From positions 1 to 20,889 of the forward strand of contig CADBMK010000202.1 of assembly GCA_902795785.1 (NCBI GenBank): a stretch of 20,889 nucleotides of DNA, written 5' to 3'. Positions 7,207-14,740 of this stretch are shown here, piece by piece. Both the position numbers and the translations under genes were made by a program. This DNA is from an uncultured Bacteroidia bacterium. Lineage in GTDB: Bacteria > Bacteroidota > Bacteroidia > Bacteroidales > UBA932. Position 1 is the first letter of the stretch. Every line of letters begins with the position of its first letter. The notes beneath the pieces are model-generated. The model did no database searches and was not told the origin of the DNA. It worked only from the letters and a program-made list of their open reading frames with translations.

Positions 7207-8254
7207 AATCAGACATAGTAAGAAGTATCTTTTTATTATTCTGGCGGTTTTTGTCTCAGCCATCCTTCCCGGGAGTGTCAGGACTTTTATCCGCAAATTT
7301 GAGCATGCCGACATGGACCATCTCAGGTGCGCCATTGCCATCAAGGCCCATGACGACACCACTACTACGGCCCTTCTCACAGGCTACAGTTATGACCTTC
7401 TTCAGAGATTTGCCAAAGCCGAGGACATCACTCTCAACATCGTGCTCCAGCAGAAAGGGGAGAATTACCTTGATTCTGTCCTGCTCGGGACCGCAGACGT
7501 AGTGGTCCTCCCTTATGTGGATACGGCAACATACGGCGGAATAGATCTTTCACGTCCCATAGACAGCCTCATTGTGGTTGGCTTCGCTCACCACACCTTT
7601 GAGATTGCCCGCAAGACGTTTGATAAATGGTATTCCGACTTTTCACAGACTGAGGAGGGCCGTCAGGTCCGCGCCCGTTTCTTCACCACTGCAGCGCCTT
7701 CCAAGCGCAAGACAGGAGGGTATGCCGGACCTTATGACGATCTGATTAAGAAATATGCAGACCAGATAGGTTGGGACTGGAGGATGCTGGCCGCCCTTGT
7801 ATATCAGGAGTCCCATTTCAAGATAGAGGCCACCTCTTACAGGGGAGCCCGTGGACTTATGCAGATGATGCCTTCAACGGCCAGCGGACTTGGAACCTCA
7901 GACCTTATCAATCCCGAGGAGAGCATCAAGGCAGGAGCCAAGTATCTTGACAAACTTCAGAAAATGTTCAGGAAGATTGCTGCCAGCAAGATTGAAAGGG
8001 AAAAGATGACTCTGGCAGCTTACAATGCCGGAGAGGGAAGAATCCTGGACTGCATCAACTTTGCCCGTCTCAAGGGCGTGGACCCTTCCACCTGGGACGC
8101 AATCGTCAGCGTCATACCGGAAATGAGGGAAGAAACCATCCTGGATGTGGATACGGTCAAACTCGGCGTGTTCAAGGGCTATGAGACCATAGCCTATGTG
8201 AACAAGGTAACGCAGGTTTATTCTCAGTTCTGCCGTCTCTGTCCTGAGAATTAA
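7196..8254 (+). CDS. MltF-like membrane-bound lytic transglycosylase with a reduced solute-binding domain
   Basis: The 352-residue protein has an N-terminal membrane anchor or signal (residues 11-27) after basic residues. A region resembling one lobe of a solute-binding domain follows (about 42-130, including TGYSYDLLQRFAKAEDI and TADVVVLPYVD). The C-terminal SLT domain (about 178-345) has the catalytic glutamate E205 in YQESHF, the GARGLMQMMP signature (217-226) and AAYNAGEGR (274-282). The family cleaves the MurNAc-GlcNAc bond of peptidoglycan, forming 1,6-anhydroMurNAc. E. coli MltF is about 518 residues and the missing length lies in the solute-binding part. The start at 7196 overlaps the porin but is needed to include the anchor. 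The stop overlaps that of the convergent transporter gene. Confidence 0.87.
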   Translation: MFTRIRHSKKYLFIILAVFVSAILPGSVRTFIRKFEHADMDHLRCAIAIKAHDDTTTTALLTGYSYDLLQRFAKAEDITLNIVLQQKGENYLDSVLLGTADVVVLPYVDTATYGGIDLSRPIDSLIVVGFAHHTFEIARKTFDKWYSDFSQTEEGRQVRARFFTTAAPSKRKTGGYAGPYDDLIKKYADQIGWDWRMLAALVYQESHFKIEATSYRGARGLMQMMPSTASGLGTSDLINPEESIKAGAKYLDKLQKMFRKIAASKIEREKMTLAAYNAGEGRILDCINFARLKGVDPSTWDAIVSVIPEMREETILDVDTVKLGVFKGYETIAYVNKVTQVYSQFCRLCPEN

Positions 8255-9222
8255 TCCTTGGCCTGAGCTTTCTTGCGGGCCCTGTAGAGCTCGTATGTGT
8301 TTACCAGATTGTGCCAGATGCTGTAGAATCCTCCTGCAACGGAAGTCTCGGGGGTAAGGAAGGTGTAGCCTATCCAGATCATGAAGTTGGTGTTCTTCTG
8401 TCCCAGCGCCTGACCTGCCGTTACAAAGTCGCTGTGCCCGTAAGGCTTGCCCACCCTGCGGCCCAGCCAGAACTGGAAAATGCAGGTTACAAGGGCTGTC
8501 AGTCCTATCGCCACGGCGTCGGTGAGGGTCATTCCCCTGCGGACGAACTGCCTTGTGGTTATAATAAGGGCGAGCATAAGACCTACGCTCCAGAAATAGA
8601 AGGCCATGTCTGTATATCTCATAAGGAAACGCTGGAGCCTGCCGAAGCAGTAGCGTATTATCCAGGCGGCAATGCAAGGCATTATGAGAGTAGGGAAAAT
8701 CTTCTTGAGGATGATCCAGAAGTTATGGATGAACGTAAGGTCCGAGTTGCCTTCAACGATAGGGACAATGGACGGAATGAAGATGGAGACCGCGCAGTTG
8801 ATAAGCACCACGTAACTCATTGTCTGGGCTACGCTTCCGCCAAGTTTGCCGGTGACCACTCCGGCCGCCGTTGCAGTTGGGCAGATAAGGCAGAGCATTG
8901 CGCATTCCACGATGATTTTAGCAAAACCCATCTCCATCATTGATGCCAGGACGGCGAAGGCCGTGAAGAATCCGCACTGGATCATAACCAGGATGACCTG
9001 CCACCAGGTAATCTTCAGGTCGTGCGGGGAAACCCTGTTGAACTGGAGGAACAGCATAATGAAGATCAGGACAGGCTGAGCCGTGGTAACTATCCTGTAT
9101 CCTGCTGGCCCGAAAGGATGGAGGGCAGGTGTCACATAATAAGTCAGGTAGATGAGAATGCCTAAGACCATCGAGATAGGCAAAATCCAGTTTTTCAAGA
9201 ATGTGAGAACCTTGTTGACCAT
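8251..9222 (-). CDS. BASS-family (bile acid:sodium symporter-like) membrane transporter
   Basis: The 323-residue protein is strongly hydrophobic with about nine to ten predicted membrane segments, beginning with WILPISMVLGILIYL. Its length and pattern fit the BASS superfamily. The segment CAMLCLICPTATAAGVVTGKLGG (about residues 107-129) resembles the unwound crossing helix of this fold, and the C-terminal WIGYTFLTPETSVAGGFYSIWHN fits the last helices. Family members are secondary transporters, often sodium-driven, for organic anions; the substrate here cannot be deduced. An in-frame ATG at 9255 would add 11 residues. The ATG at 9222 is preferred because it starts just before the first helix and lies about 23 nt after a predicted transcription start. 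It is a single-gene unit, convergent with the transglycosylase and divergent from the permease. Confidence 0.72.
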   Translation of the reverse strand: MVNKVLTFLKNWILPISMVLGILIYLTYYVTPALHPFGPAGYRIVTTAQPVLIFIMLFLQFNRVSPHDLKITWWQVILVMIQCGFFTAFAVLASMMEMGFAKIIVECAMLCLICPTATAAGVVTGKLGGSVAQTMSYVVLINCAVSIFIPSIVPIVEGNSDLTFIHNFWIILKKIFPTLIMPCIAAWIIRYCFGRLQRFLMRYTDMAFYFWSVGLMLALIITTRQFVRRGMTLTDAVAIGLTALVTCIFQFWLGRRVGKPYGHSDFVTAGQALGQKNTNFMIWIGYTFLTPETSVAGGFYSIWHNLVNTYELYRARKKAQAKD

Positions 9223-9252
9223 TATATTATAACTACTAACGCTTTGAGTCGG

Positions 9253-9283
9253 CAAAGTTCGTAAAATTTCTTAATTTCGCAAT
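9253..9283 (-). promoter_or_regulatory. Predicted promoter of the BASS-family transporter
   Basis: On the minus strand ATTG (9283-9280) precedes GAACTTTG (9260-9253) with 19 bp between. The second element matches TAnnTTTG at all fixed positions but the first. Transcription would start near 9246, about 23 nt before the ATG at 9222. Confidence 0.35.
9272..9279 (+). promoter_or_regulatory. Possible -7 element of the Lol-type permease gene
   Basis: TAATTTCG matches TAnnTTTG with one mismatch and lies eight bases before the ATG at 9287. A start seven bases after its last base would fall at 9286, making the mRNA essentially leaderless. No -33 element is evident at the expected distance, so this is weak. 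Confidence 0.25.
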
Positions 9284-9286
9284 GTA

Positions 9287-10444
9287 ATGAATGCATCCGG
9301 TTTCATAGCGGGACGTCTGAAGTTCCAGGGGAGGATGGCTATGGGCACCATAGCCCTTTCCTTTGTGATTATGATTGTCTCAATTGCCGTCTCGTCAGGT
9401 TTCCGCAAGGAAATCCGTGACGGCCTGTCCACCATTTCCGGAGACGTCCTTCTGGAACCGCCGGGACAGAACTGGCTTGGCAACAGTGAGGGAGTGAGCC
9501 TCACTCCGTCCTATATTGAGAAGATCCGTTCCTATGATGGAGTGGAGGGAATCACGCCGGTAGTGTATCACGCCGGAATGATCAAAGCCGGAGAAACCAT
9601 CCAGGGAGTTGCGTTCAAGGGCGTTCCCGGGTATTCCAATCTGGAGGTCAGCATCCCTTCACGCCTTGCCTGCGTTCTGAATCTTTCCCCGGGGGACAAA
9701 CTCACGTCCTATTTTGTGGGAGAAAAACTCAAGGTCCGCCGTTTCACTGTCAGGGACGTCTATGACAGCATCATCGATAATGACGACAAGATGGTGGTGT
9801 ATGCCGGTCTTTCCGATATGCAGAGGCTGGAAGGCTTTGACTCCACCCGCGTTTCGGCGCTTGAAATAACGCTGAAGGACTCCTGGAAGGGGATGGCCAG
9901 GATGGAGCAGGCCAAGGACGATATAGGAATGATAGCCCTTGCCGATATGTCCGACGACGACGATACCCTTATCTCAAGTTCTGCGGCAGACCGTTTTCCG
10001 GTGCTTTTCAGCTGGCTTGACCTTATTGACTTCAACGTAGTCTTCATCATTGTCCTGATGATTCTGGTTGCGGGGTTCAATATGATTTCCGGACTTCTGA
10101 TAATGCTTTTCAGAAACATAAGCACCATTGGAACCCTCAAGACCCTCGGTATGACGGACAGGCAGATTTCCGCCGTCTTCCTCAAGGCCGCCCTGGCTCT
10201 TGTGCTGAAGGGAATGGCTGTGGGAAATGCCCTTGCCTTCATTTTCTGCTTCGTCCAGGGACGCACCCATATGATTTCCCTTAATCCGGACAATTACTTC
10301 ATCAGCTTTGTGCCTGTGAGCCTGAATGTACCGGCGGTTCTGGCTGCTGACGTAGTGGCAGTGGGAATTATAATGCTGCTTCTTCTTTTACCTACTCTCT
10401 TCATTGCGAGAGTGGATCCTGCACAGACAGTGAGGACAAATTAG
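9287..10444 (+). CDS. ABC transporter permease of the LolC/LolE-FtsX type
   Basis: The 385-residue protein has the MacB/LolE topology. One membrane helix lies near the N-terminus (about 18-37), followed by a periplasmic domain of roughly 215 residues and three C-terminal helices (about 253-278, 298-323 and 350-376). The FtsX-type segment FRNISTIGTLKTLGMTDRQI (about 277-296) holds the coupling helix that contacts the ATPase. NYFISFVPV (about 337-345) is also typical of Lol permeases, which extract lipoproteins from the inner membrane for delivery to the outer membrane. The ATPase partner is not in this window, so LolC/E function is the best guess rather than proven. A generic FtsX-like permease is the alternative. 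The TAG overlaps the stop codon of the convergent helicase gene. Confidence 0.82.
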   Translation: MNASGFIAGRLKFQGRMAMGTIALSFVIMIVSIAVSSGFRKEIRDGLSTISGDVLLEPPGQNWLGNSEGVSLTPSYIEKIRSYDGVEGITPVVYHAGMIKAGETIQGVAFKGVPGYSNLEVSIPSRLACVLNLSPGDKLTSYFVGEKLKVRRFTVRDVYDSIIDNDDKMVVYAGLSDMQRLEGFDSTRVSALEITLKDSWKGMARMEQAKDDIGMIALADMSDDDDTLISSSAADRFPVLFSWLDLIDFNVVFIIVLMILVAGFNMISGLLIMLFRNISTIGTLKTLGMTDRQISAVFLKAALALVLKGMAVGNALAFIFCFVQGRTHMISLNPDNYFISFVPVSLNVPAVLAADVVAVGIIMLLLLLPTLFIARVDPAQTVRTN

Positions 10445-12588
10445 TCAATAGTCTTGAGGAATGTGGCGCGGAGGAATCTCACCGCCCCGTCCCTGTCGAA
10501 TTTCACCTCGTAGGTTGTGTTCTCCTTGTTTGAGGACAGGATGGTTCCGGTGCCGAAGATATGGTGCTCCACCTTTGTTCCGGGCTTAAGTCCGCCTTCT
10601 TCCTCCTTCTCGGGAAACTCTTCCTCGACTTCCTCGTCAAGGACGTGAAGGAAGTTGCGCGTTCCTCTCCAGAGTTCTTCCGGCATATAGCCTTCTGTCA
10701 CGAACATATTTCTCTTGATTTCCGAAAGGAAGCGTGAAGGGTATTTGTTCATCTTTGTGGAGAGGTTGAATCCTTCCGACTCGGTAAGGAACAGGGCTTT
10801 CTCGGCCCTTGTGATGGCCACGTACATAAGCCTTCTCTCTTCCTCCTCTCCGTTCTTCTTGTATTCCCTGATGGTCCTCATGCTCGGGAAGATTCCCTCG
10901 CTGAGTCCTGTTACGAATACATATGGGAATTCCAGACCCTTGGCCTGATGGATGGTCATCAGTTTGATCGTAGGGGAGTCCTTCCTATAGTCCTGGTTGG
11001 TATACAGGGCTATGTCCTGGAGATAATCCGAAAGGGAGATGCCGTCTTCCGCGTGAGTCTCCTCATAGAAGCGGACGGACGAAACGAGTTCGTCAATATT
11101 CTCGAGCCTGTCTTCGTCCTGGTCTTCACGCAGGGCCTTCTTCAGCCCGCTGAAATCAAGGACCCTGTTCAGGAGGTCTGATATGCTTGATGTGGCTCCA
11201 AACGTGATGCAGTCTTCAATAAGGTCCACGAAAGGCCTGGCTTTGCTGAATTCAGGGGTGTCAATCCCAGCCCTCAGGGTGTTGTAGAGGGACATCATAT
11301 TGGCCTCGGCCGTGGCTTTGAGGGAAGACATGAAAGCCTTGCCAAGTTTTCTTGAAGGGACGTTGATAATCCTCTCGAAGGCAACGTCGTCGTTGTTGTT
11401 GGCAATAAGCTTGAGATAGCTGATTGCGTCTTTGATTTCCTTGCGTTCAAAGAACCTTGTACCACCCCAGATGGTATAGGTGAGTTTCTGTGCCAGAAGC
11501 TGCTGCTCGATGGCCCTTGAAAGGTATGAGGAACGGTACAGGATGGCAAAGTCGGAGAGTTTTGCCCCGGCGTTTTCCATAAGTGTCTTGATCTGGTTGC
11601 CTATCCATTCCACCTCTTCCTTCTCGGTCTTCCCGTGGAAATGGATTACGGCCCTGCCTTCCTCCTTCCTTGTGAAGAGGTCCTTCGGAATCCTGTTCTT
11701 GTTGGCTGAGATAACGCAGTTGGCCACATCCAGAATCTTTGGAGTGGAACGGTAGTTCTCGTCCAGGATGATGTCCTTGTCTGAGGCAAAGTCCACGAAA
11801 CGGGCGGGCTTGGCTCCACGCCATTCGTATATGGCCTGGTCCGGGTCTCCCACGATGAAGAGGTTGCGGTGTCTGGCGCTGAGTTTCTCGATGATGTTCC
11901 AGTCGTCTGCGTTGCAGTCCTGGGCCTCGTCCACCATTATGTAGTTCAGCTCGTTCTGCCATTTCTCCCTTGCGTCCTCGAACCTGTCCAGAATATAGGA
12001 TGTGATGTTTGTTATATCGTCGAAATCAAGTGCGTAGAGTTTTACCTGACGGCTGACGTAATTGCCAAAGGCCGATTTTTTCATCTCGTCCGTAACCTTG
12101 GCCCCAGGCAGAAGGAAGGTTGTGATATAGTCTTCCAGCGCTTTCTGTGAGCCTATTGCCTCGAGGAAGTTCTTTACGGTCTTCTCCGTCCTCTTGATAC
12201 CGAGTTCGTCCATGCTCTGCTTTGCCAGGGCCTTGGTGTCATCCTCGTCGAGAATGGTGAAATTCTTTGGATAGCCTATCCTGTAGATTTCCTTGCGCAG
12301 GAACTTGACGCAGAAACCGTGGATCGTGCAGACAAAGTCGTTGTAGTCTCCGCTATGGACCATCAGGGCAATCCTCTGGCGCATCTCGGCTGCCGCCTTG
12401 TTGGTGAAGGTAAGGCACAGGATGTTGGCGGGATCGATTCCCAGTACGTTGACAAGGTATGCATACCGGTAGGTCAGAGCCTTGGTCTTGCCTGTGCCGG
12501 CTCCCGCAACCACACGGATTCGTCCTTCGGTGGATTCAACCGCCTCTCTCTGGCGGCTGTTCAAGTCGTCGAGAAAGGCCGGGTTCAT
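10441..12588 (-). CDS. UvrD/PcrA-type superfamily 1A DNA helicase
   Basis: The 715-residue protein carries the SF1A helicase motifs in order: Walker A GAGTGKT (29-35), LTFTNKAAAEMR (motif Ia, 59-70), Walker B DEAQD (220-224), motif III GDPDQAIYEWRGA (247-259), LDENYRS (275-281), motif V TIHQAKGLEF and motif VI RRLMYVAITRAE. The C-terminus has the beta-barrel-like KPGTKVEHHIFGTGTI seen at the end of PcrA/UvrD, where it mediates contact with RNA polymerase or DNA. The family unwinds 3'-5' in repair and replication-conflict resolution. DEAQD and GDPDQ differ slightly from the usual DEYQD/GDDDQ, so it may be a lineage-specific second UvrD paralogue and I give no symbol. Start ATG 12588 overlaps the MurU stop as ATGA, suggesting translational coupling as last gene of the minus operon. 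Confidence 0.9.
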   Translation of the reverse strand: MNPAFLDDLNSRQREAVESTEGRIRVVAGAGTGKTKALTYRYAYLVNVLGIDPANILCLTFTNKAAAEMRQRIALMVHSGDYNDFVCTIHGFCVKFLRKEIYRIGYPKNFTILDEDDTKALAKQSMDELGIKRTEKTVKNFLEAIGSQKALEDYITTFLLPGAKVTDEMKKSAFGNYVSRQVKLYALDFDDITNITSYILDRFEDAREKWQNELNYIMVDEAQDCNADDWNIIEKLSARHRNLFIVGDPDQAIYEWRGAKPARFVDFASDKDIILDENYRSTPKILDVANCVISANKNRIPKDLFTRKEEGRAVIHFHGKTEKEEVEWIGNQIKTLMENAGAKLSDFAILYRSSYLSRAIEQQLLAQKLTYTIWGGTRFFERKEIKDAISYLKLIANNNDDVAFERIINVPSRKLGKAFMSSLKATAEANMMSLYNTLRAGIDTPEFSKARPFVDLIEDCITFGATSSISDLLNRVLDFSGLKKALREDQDEDRLENIDELVSSVRFYEETHAEDGISLSDYLQDIALYTNQDYRKDSPTIKLMTIHQAKGLEFPYVFVTGLSEGIFPSMRTIREYKKNGEEEERRLMYVAITRAEKALFLTESEGFNLSTKMNKYPSRFLSEIKRNMFVTEGYMPEELWRGTRNFLHVLDEEVEEEFPEKEEEGGLKPGTKVEHHIFGTGTILSSNKENTTYEVKFDRDGAVRFLRATFLKTID

Positions 12589-13325
12589 ATCAGTTCCTGG
12601 ATTATTCTTTCCGCTTCTGAAAGAGACTCGATCTTTCCCACGTCAACCATCTTCAGGTTTTCCGGAACGATGCCGTAGATCGGGTATTTTTTGCAGGCGG
12701 CTATGTAGAAATCAGTAATGCCGAACTTGCCGCTGAATCCCAGGTCGTCAAAGGCGTCGAAAATCCCTGAACTCATATTGTGGATTCCTGCAAAGGCAAG
12801 TTTGCGGTAATTGTCCGGGTTGATGTCCCCGTAGGGACTTTTGACTTCTCCCGTAGCGATGTTTGTCCAGCCAGCGAGCCTCATGTCGTCGTCAAAGATG
12901 AAATATCTCTTTGTCTCCCTCTCGCTGACCAGGATTGTGCTTAGAGAATCCGGACGAGCCCTTGAAATGAAATCTTTTATGTCGAGATTGTCTATGATGT
13001 CCACATTGTGGATGAAGAATCTGTCGGTTGGCAGGATGAGGTCCTTTGCAAACTTGATTCCTCCTCCTGTCTCCAGCGGTCCTTCCACCTCCTCGGAAAT
13101 CCTGATATCTATTCCGAAGTTGTCCTGCTCCTTTACATAGGCTTTTATCTTGTCTGCAAAGTGGTGGACGTTTATCACAATCTCGCTGAAGCCGGCATCC
13201 TTAAGCATTCCCACCACGTGGGCAATAAGAGGCTTGCCGCAGACCGGAACGAGGGCCTTCGGCAGGGTGTCGGTGATGGGCTTCAGTCTGGTGCCGAGCC
13301 CCGCTGCGAAAATCATCGCTTTCAT
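12585..13325 (-). CDS. murU: MurU-like N-acetylmuramate-1-phosphate uridylyltransferase (nucleotidyltransferase)
   Basis: The 246-residue protein is a Rossmann-type sugar-1-phosphate nucleotidyltransferase. It has the N-terminal signature GLGTRLKP (9-16), the catalytic lysine region LPKALVPVCGKPLI (21-34), and HNVDI (106-110), whose Asp109 should bind metal. Sequence alone fits several sugar nucleotidyltransferases. The neighbour, an AmgK-like kinase overlapping by one base, makes MurU the best reading: conversion of MurNAc-1-phosphate plus UTP to UDP-MurNAc in the recycling route known from Pseudomonas, which bypasses MurA/MurB. Pseudomonas MurU is about 223 residues, so this one is slightly longer. 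Alternatives are a mannose- or glucose-1-phosphate nucleotidyltransferase. Both gene borders overlap (TAATG upstream, ATGA downstream), so it is embedded in a coupled operon. Confidence 0.78.
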   Translation of the reverse strand: MKAMIFAAGLGTRLKPITDTLPKALVPVCGKPLIAHVVGMLKDAGFSEIVINVHHFADKIKAYVKEQDNFGIDIRISEEVEGPLETGGGIKFAKDLILPTDRFFIHNVDIIDNLDIKDFISRARPDSLSTILVSERETKRYFIFDDDMRLAGWTNIATGEVKSPYGDINPDNYRKLAFAGIHNMSSGIFDAFDDLGFSGKFGITDFYIAACKKYPIYGIVPENLKMVDVGKIESLSEAERIIQELI

Positions 13326-14740
13326 TACAGAATCCTCTCTATATCCTGTTCACGATGGATGATCCTGATCTTGATGTCGAACTTGTGGGCAAGATGCTCG
13401 GCAAGGTGCTCGGCGCAGTAAACGCTTCTGTGCTGGCCTCCGGTGCAGCCGAAGCAGACCTGGAGGTTAGTAAACTTGCGCTCGATGAATCTCTTGACAT
13501 GAGCGTCCACAAGGCTGTAGACGTTGTCGAGGAATCCTATTACCTCTCCGTCGTCCTCGAGGAACTTGATGACCTCGGGATCACGGCCGGTGAACTGGCG
13601 GTAGTGCTCGTATTTGCCCGGATTGTTGATGGCCCTGCAGTCGAAAACATAGCCTCCGCCGTTTCCCGTGGTGTCCACAGGAATGCCTTTCTTGTAGGCG
13701 AAGCTGTATATCTTCACCTCCAGACGACGGTCTTCCACTGTCTCGTAGAACTCAGGCATGTTTGCAAGCCGTGTGAGTACTTCTGAAAGATATGGATACT
13801 CCTCGAAAGGAGTCTGAAGCAGTTTCCTGAGGTTGCTCAGCGCATATGGAACGCTTGCCAGGAAGTGAGGCTTCTTCTCGAAATATCCGCGGAAACCGTA
13901 GGCTCCCAGAACCTGGAGGGTACGGAAGAGAACGAAGAGGCGGAGTTTCCCCCGGAACTCCTCTTCATCAACCTGCATATATCCCTTCAGTGCGCGGAGA
14001 TATGTGGAAACAAGTTCTTCGCGGAGGTCTTCAGGGTAGCGTGAACGGGCCTGCCAGATGAAAGATGCCACGTCATAGTAGATAGGACCGCGGCGTCCGC
14101 CCTGGAAATCGATGAAATATGGCTCGCCGTCCTTGATCATTACGTTGCGTGCCTGGAAGTCCCGGTACATGAAAGTATCGCCCTTGTCCTGGGTAAGGTC
14201 GTCGCGCAGCCGGTCAAAGTCGTCCTGAAGTTTAACCTCGTGGAACTCGCAGCCGGTTGCCTTGAGAAAACAGTATTTGAAATAGTTGAGGTCGAACTCA
14301 ACCATCCTTGCATTGAATGAAGGCTCTGGATAGCACTTGCTGAAATCCAGGCCGTCGCCTCCCTTGAACTGGATCTTAGGCAGCATGGCCATTGTCTTGT
14401 TCAGGAGATTGCGCTCGAAGATGCTGTAGTCTCCGCTCTCACGTCCCGGTGTAAGGGCAATGTAGAGCTGCTCGTCGCCCAGGTCTTCCTGGATGTACGC
14501 CCTGTGGTCCTCGGTGACGGCGAATACCTTTGGAACATTGATGCCCTTCTCGTGGAAGTGCTTTGCTATGGCTATGAAGGCCTCGTTCTCCTCGATGCTT
14601 GTGCCTACGCATCCGATGATGCTGATGGCACCGCCCTTGAGACGGAAGTAGCGTCTGTTGCTTCCTGAAGAGGTGAGTTCTGTCACTTCTTCGGCTTCGC
14701 GTCCGGTATATTCTTTAAAGAGTGTTTTTAATTCTTCCAT
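13325..14740 (-). CDS. amgK: AmgK-like amino-sugar kinase fused to a RapZ C-terminal domain
   Basis: This is a 471-residue two-domain protein. Residues 1 to about 325 form an aminoglycoside-phosphotransferase/COG3178-type kinase: glycine-rich SSGSNRRYFRL (24-34), catalytic loop YRDFQARN (192-199) with Asp194 and Asn199 in Brenner-motif positions, and metal-binding IDFQGGRRG (210-218). Residues about 339-465 match the C-terminal domain of RapZ: KIYSFAYKKGIPVD (343-356), YVFDCRAINNPGKY (364-377), and the hallmark GCTGGQHRS (431-439). The RapZ N-terminal P-loop domain is absent. AmgK phosphorylates MurNAc or GlcNAc at C1, and MurU is encoded next. In E. coli the RapZ C-terminal domain binds glucosamine-6-phosphate and small RNAs. 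I infer a recycling kinase with an attached amino-sugar-sensing or RNA-binding module. The gene overlaps both neighbours by one base. Confidence 0.85.
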   Translation of the reverse strand: MEELKTLFKEYTGREAEEVTELTSSGSNRRYFRLKGGAISIIGCVGTSIEENEAFIAIAKHFHEKGINVPKVFAVTEDHRAYIQEDLGDEQLYIALTPGRESGDYSIFERNLLNKTMAMLPKIQFKGGDGLDFSKCYPEPSFNARMVEFDLNYFKYCFLKATGCEFHEVKLQDDFDRLRDDLTQDKGDTFMYRDFQARNVMIKDGEPYFIDFQGGRRGPIYYDVASFIWQARSRYPEDLREELVSTYLRALKGYMQVDEEEFRGKLRLFVLFRTLQVLGAYGFRGYFEKKPHFLASVPYALSNLRKLLQTPFEEYPYLSEVLTRLANMPEFYETVEDRRLEVKIYSFAYKKGIPVDTTGNGGGYVFDCRAINNPGKYEHYRQFTGRDPEVIKFLEDDGEVIGFLDNVYSLVDAHVKRFIERKFTNLQVCFGCTGGQHRSVYCAEHLAEHLAHKFDIKIRIIHREQDIERIL

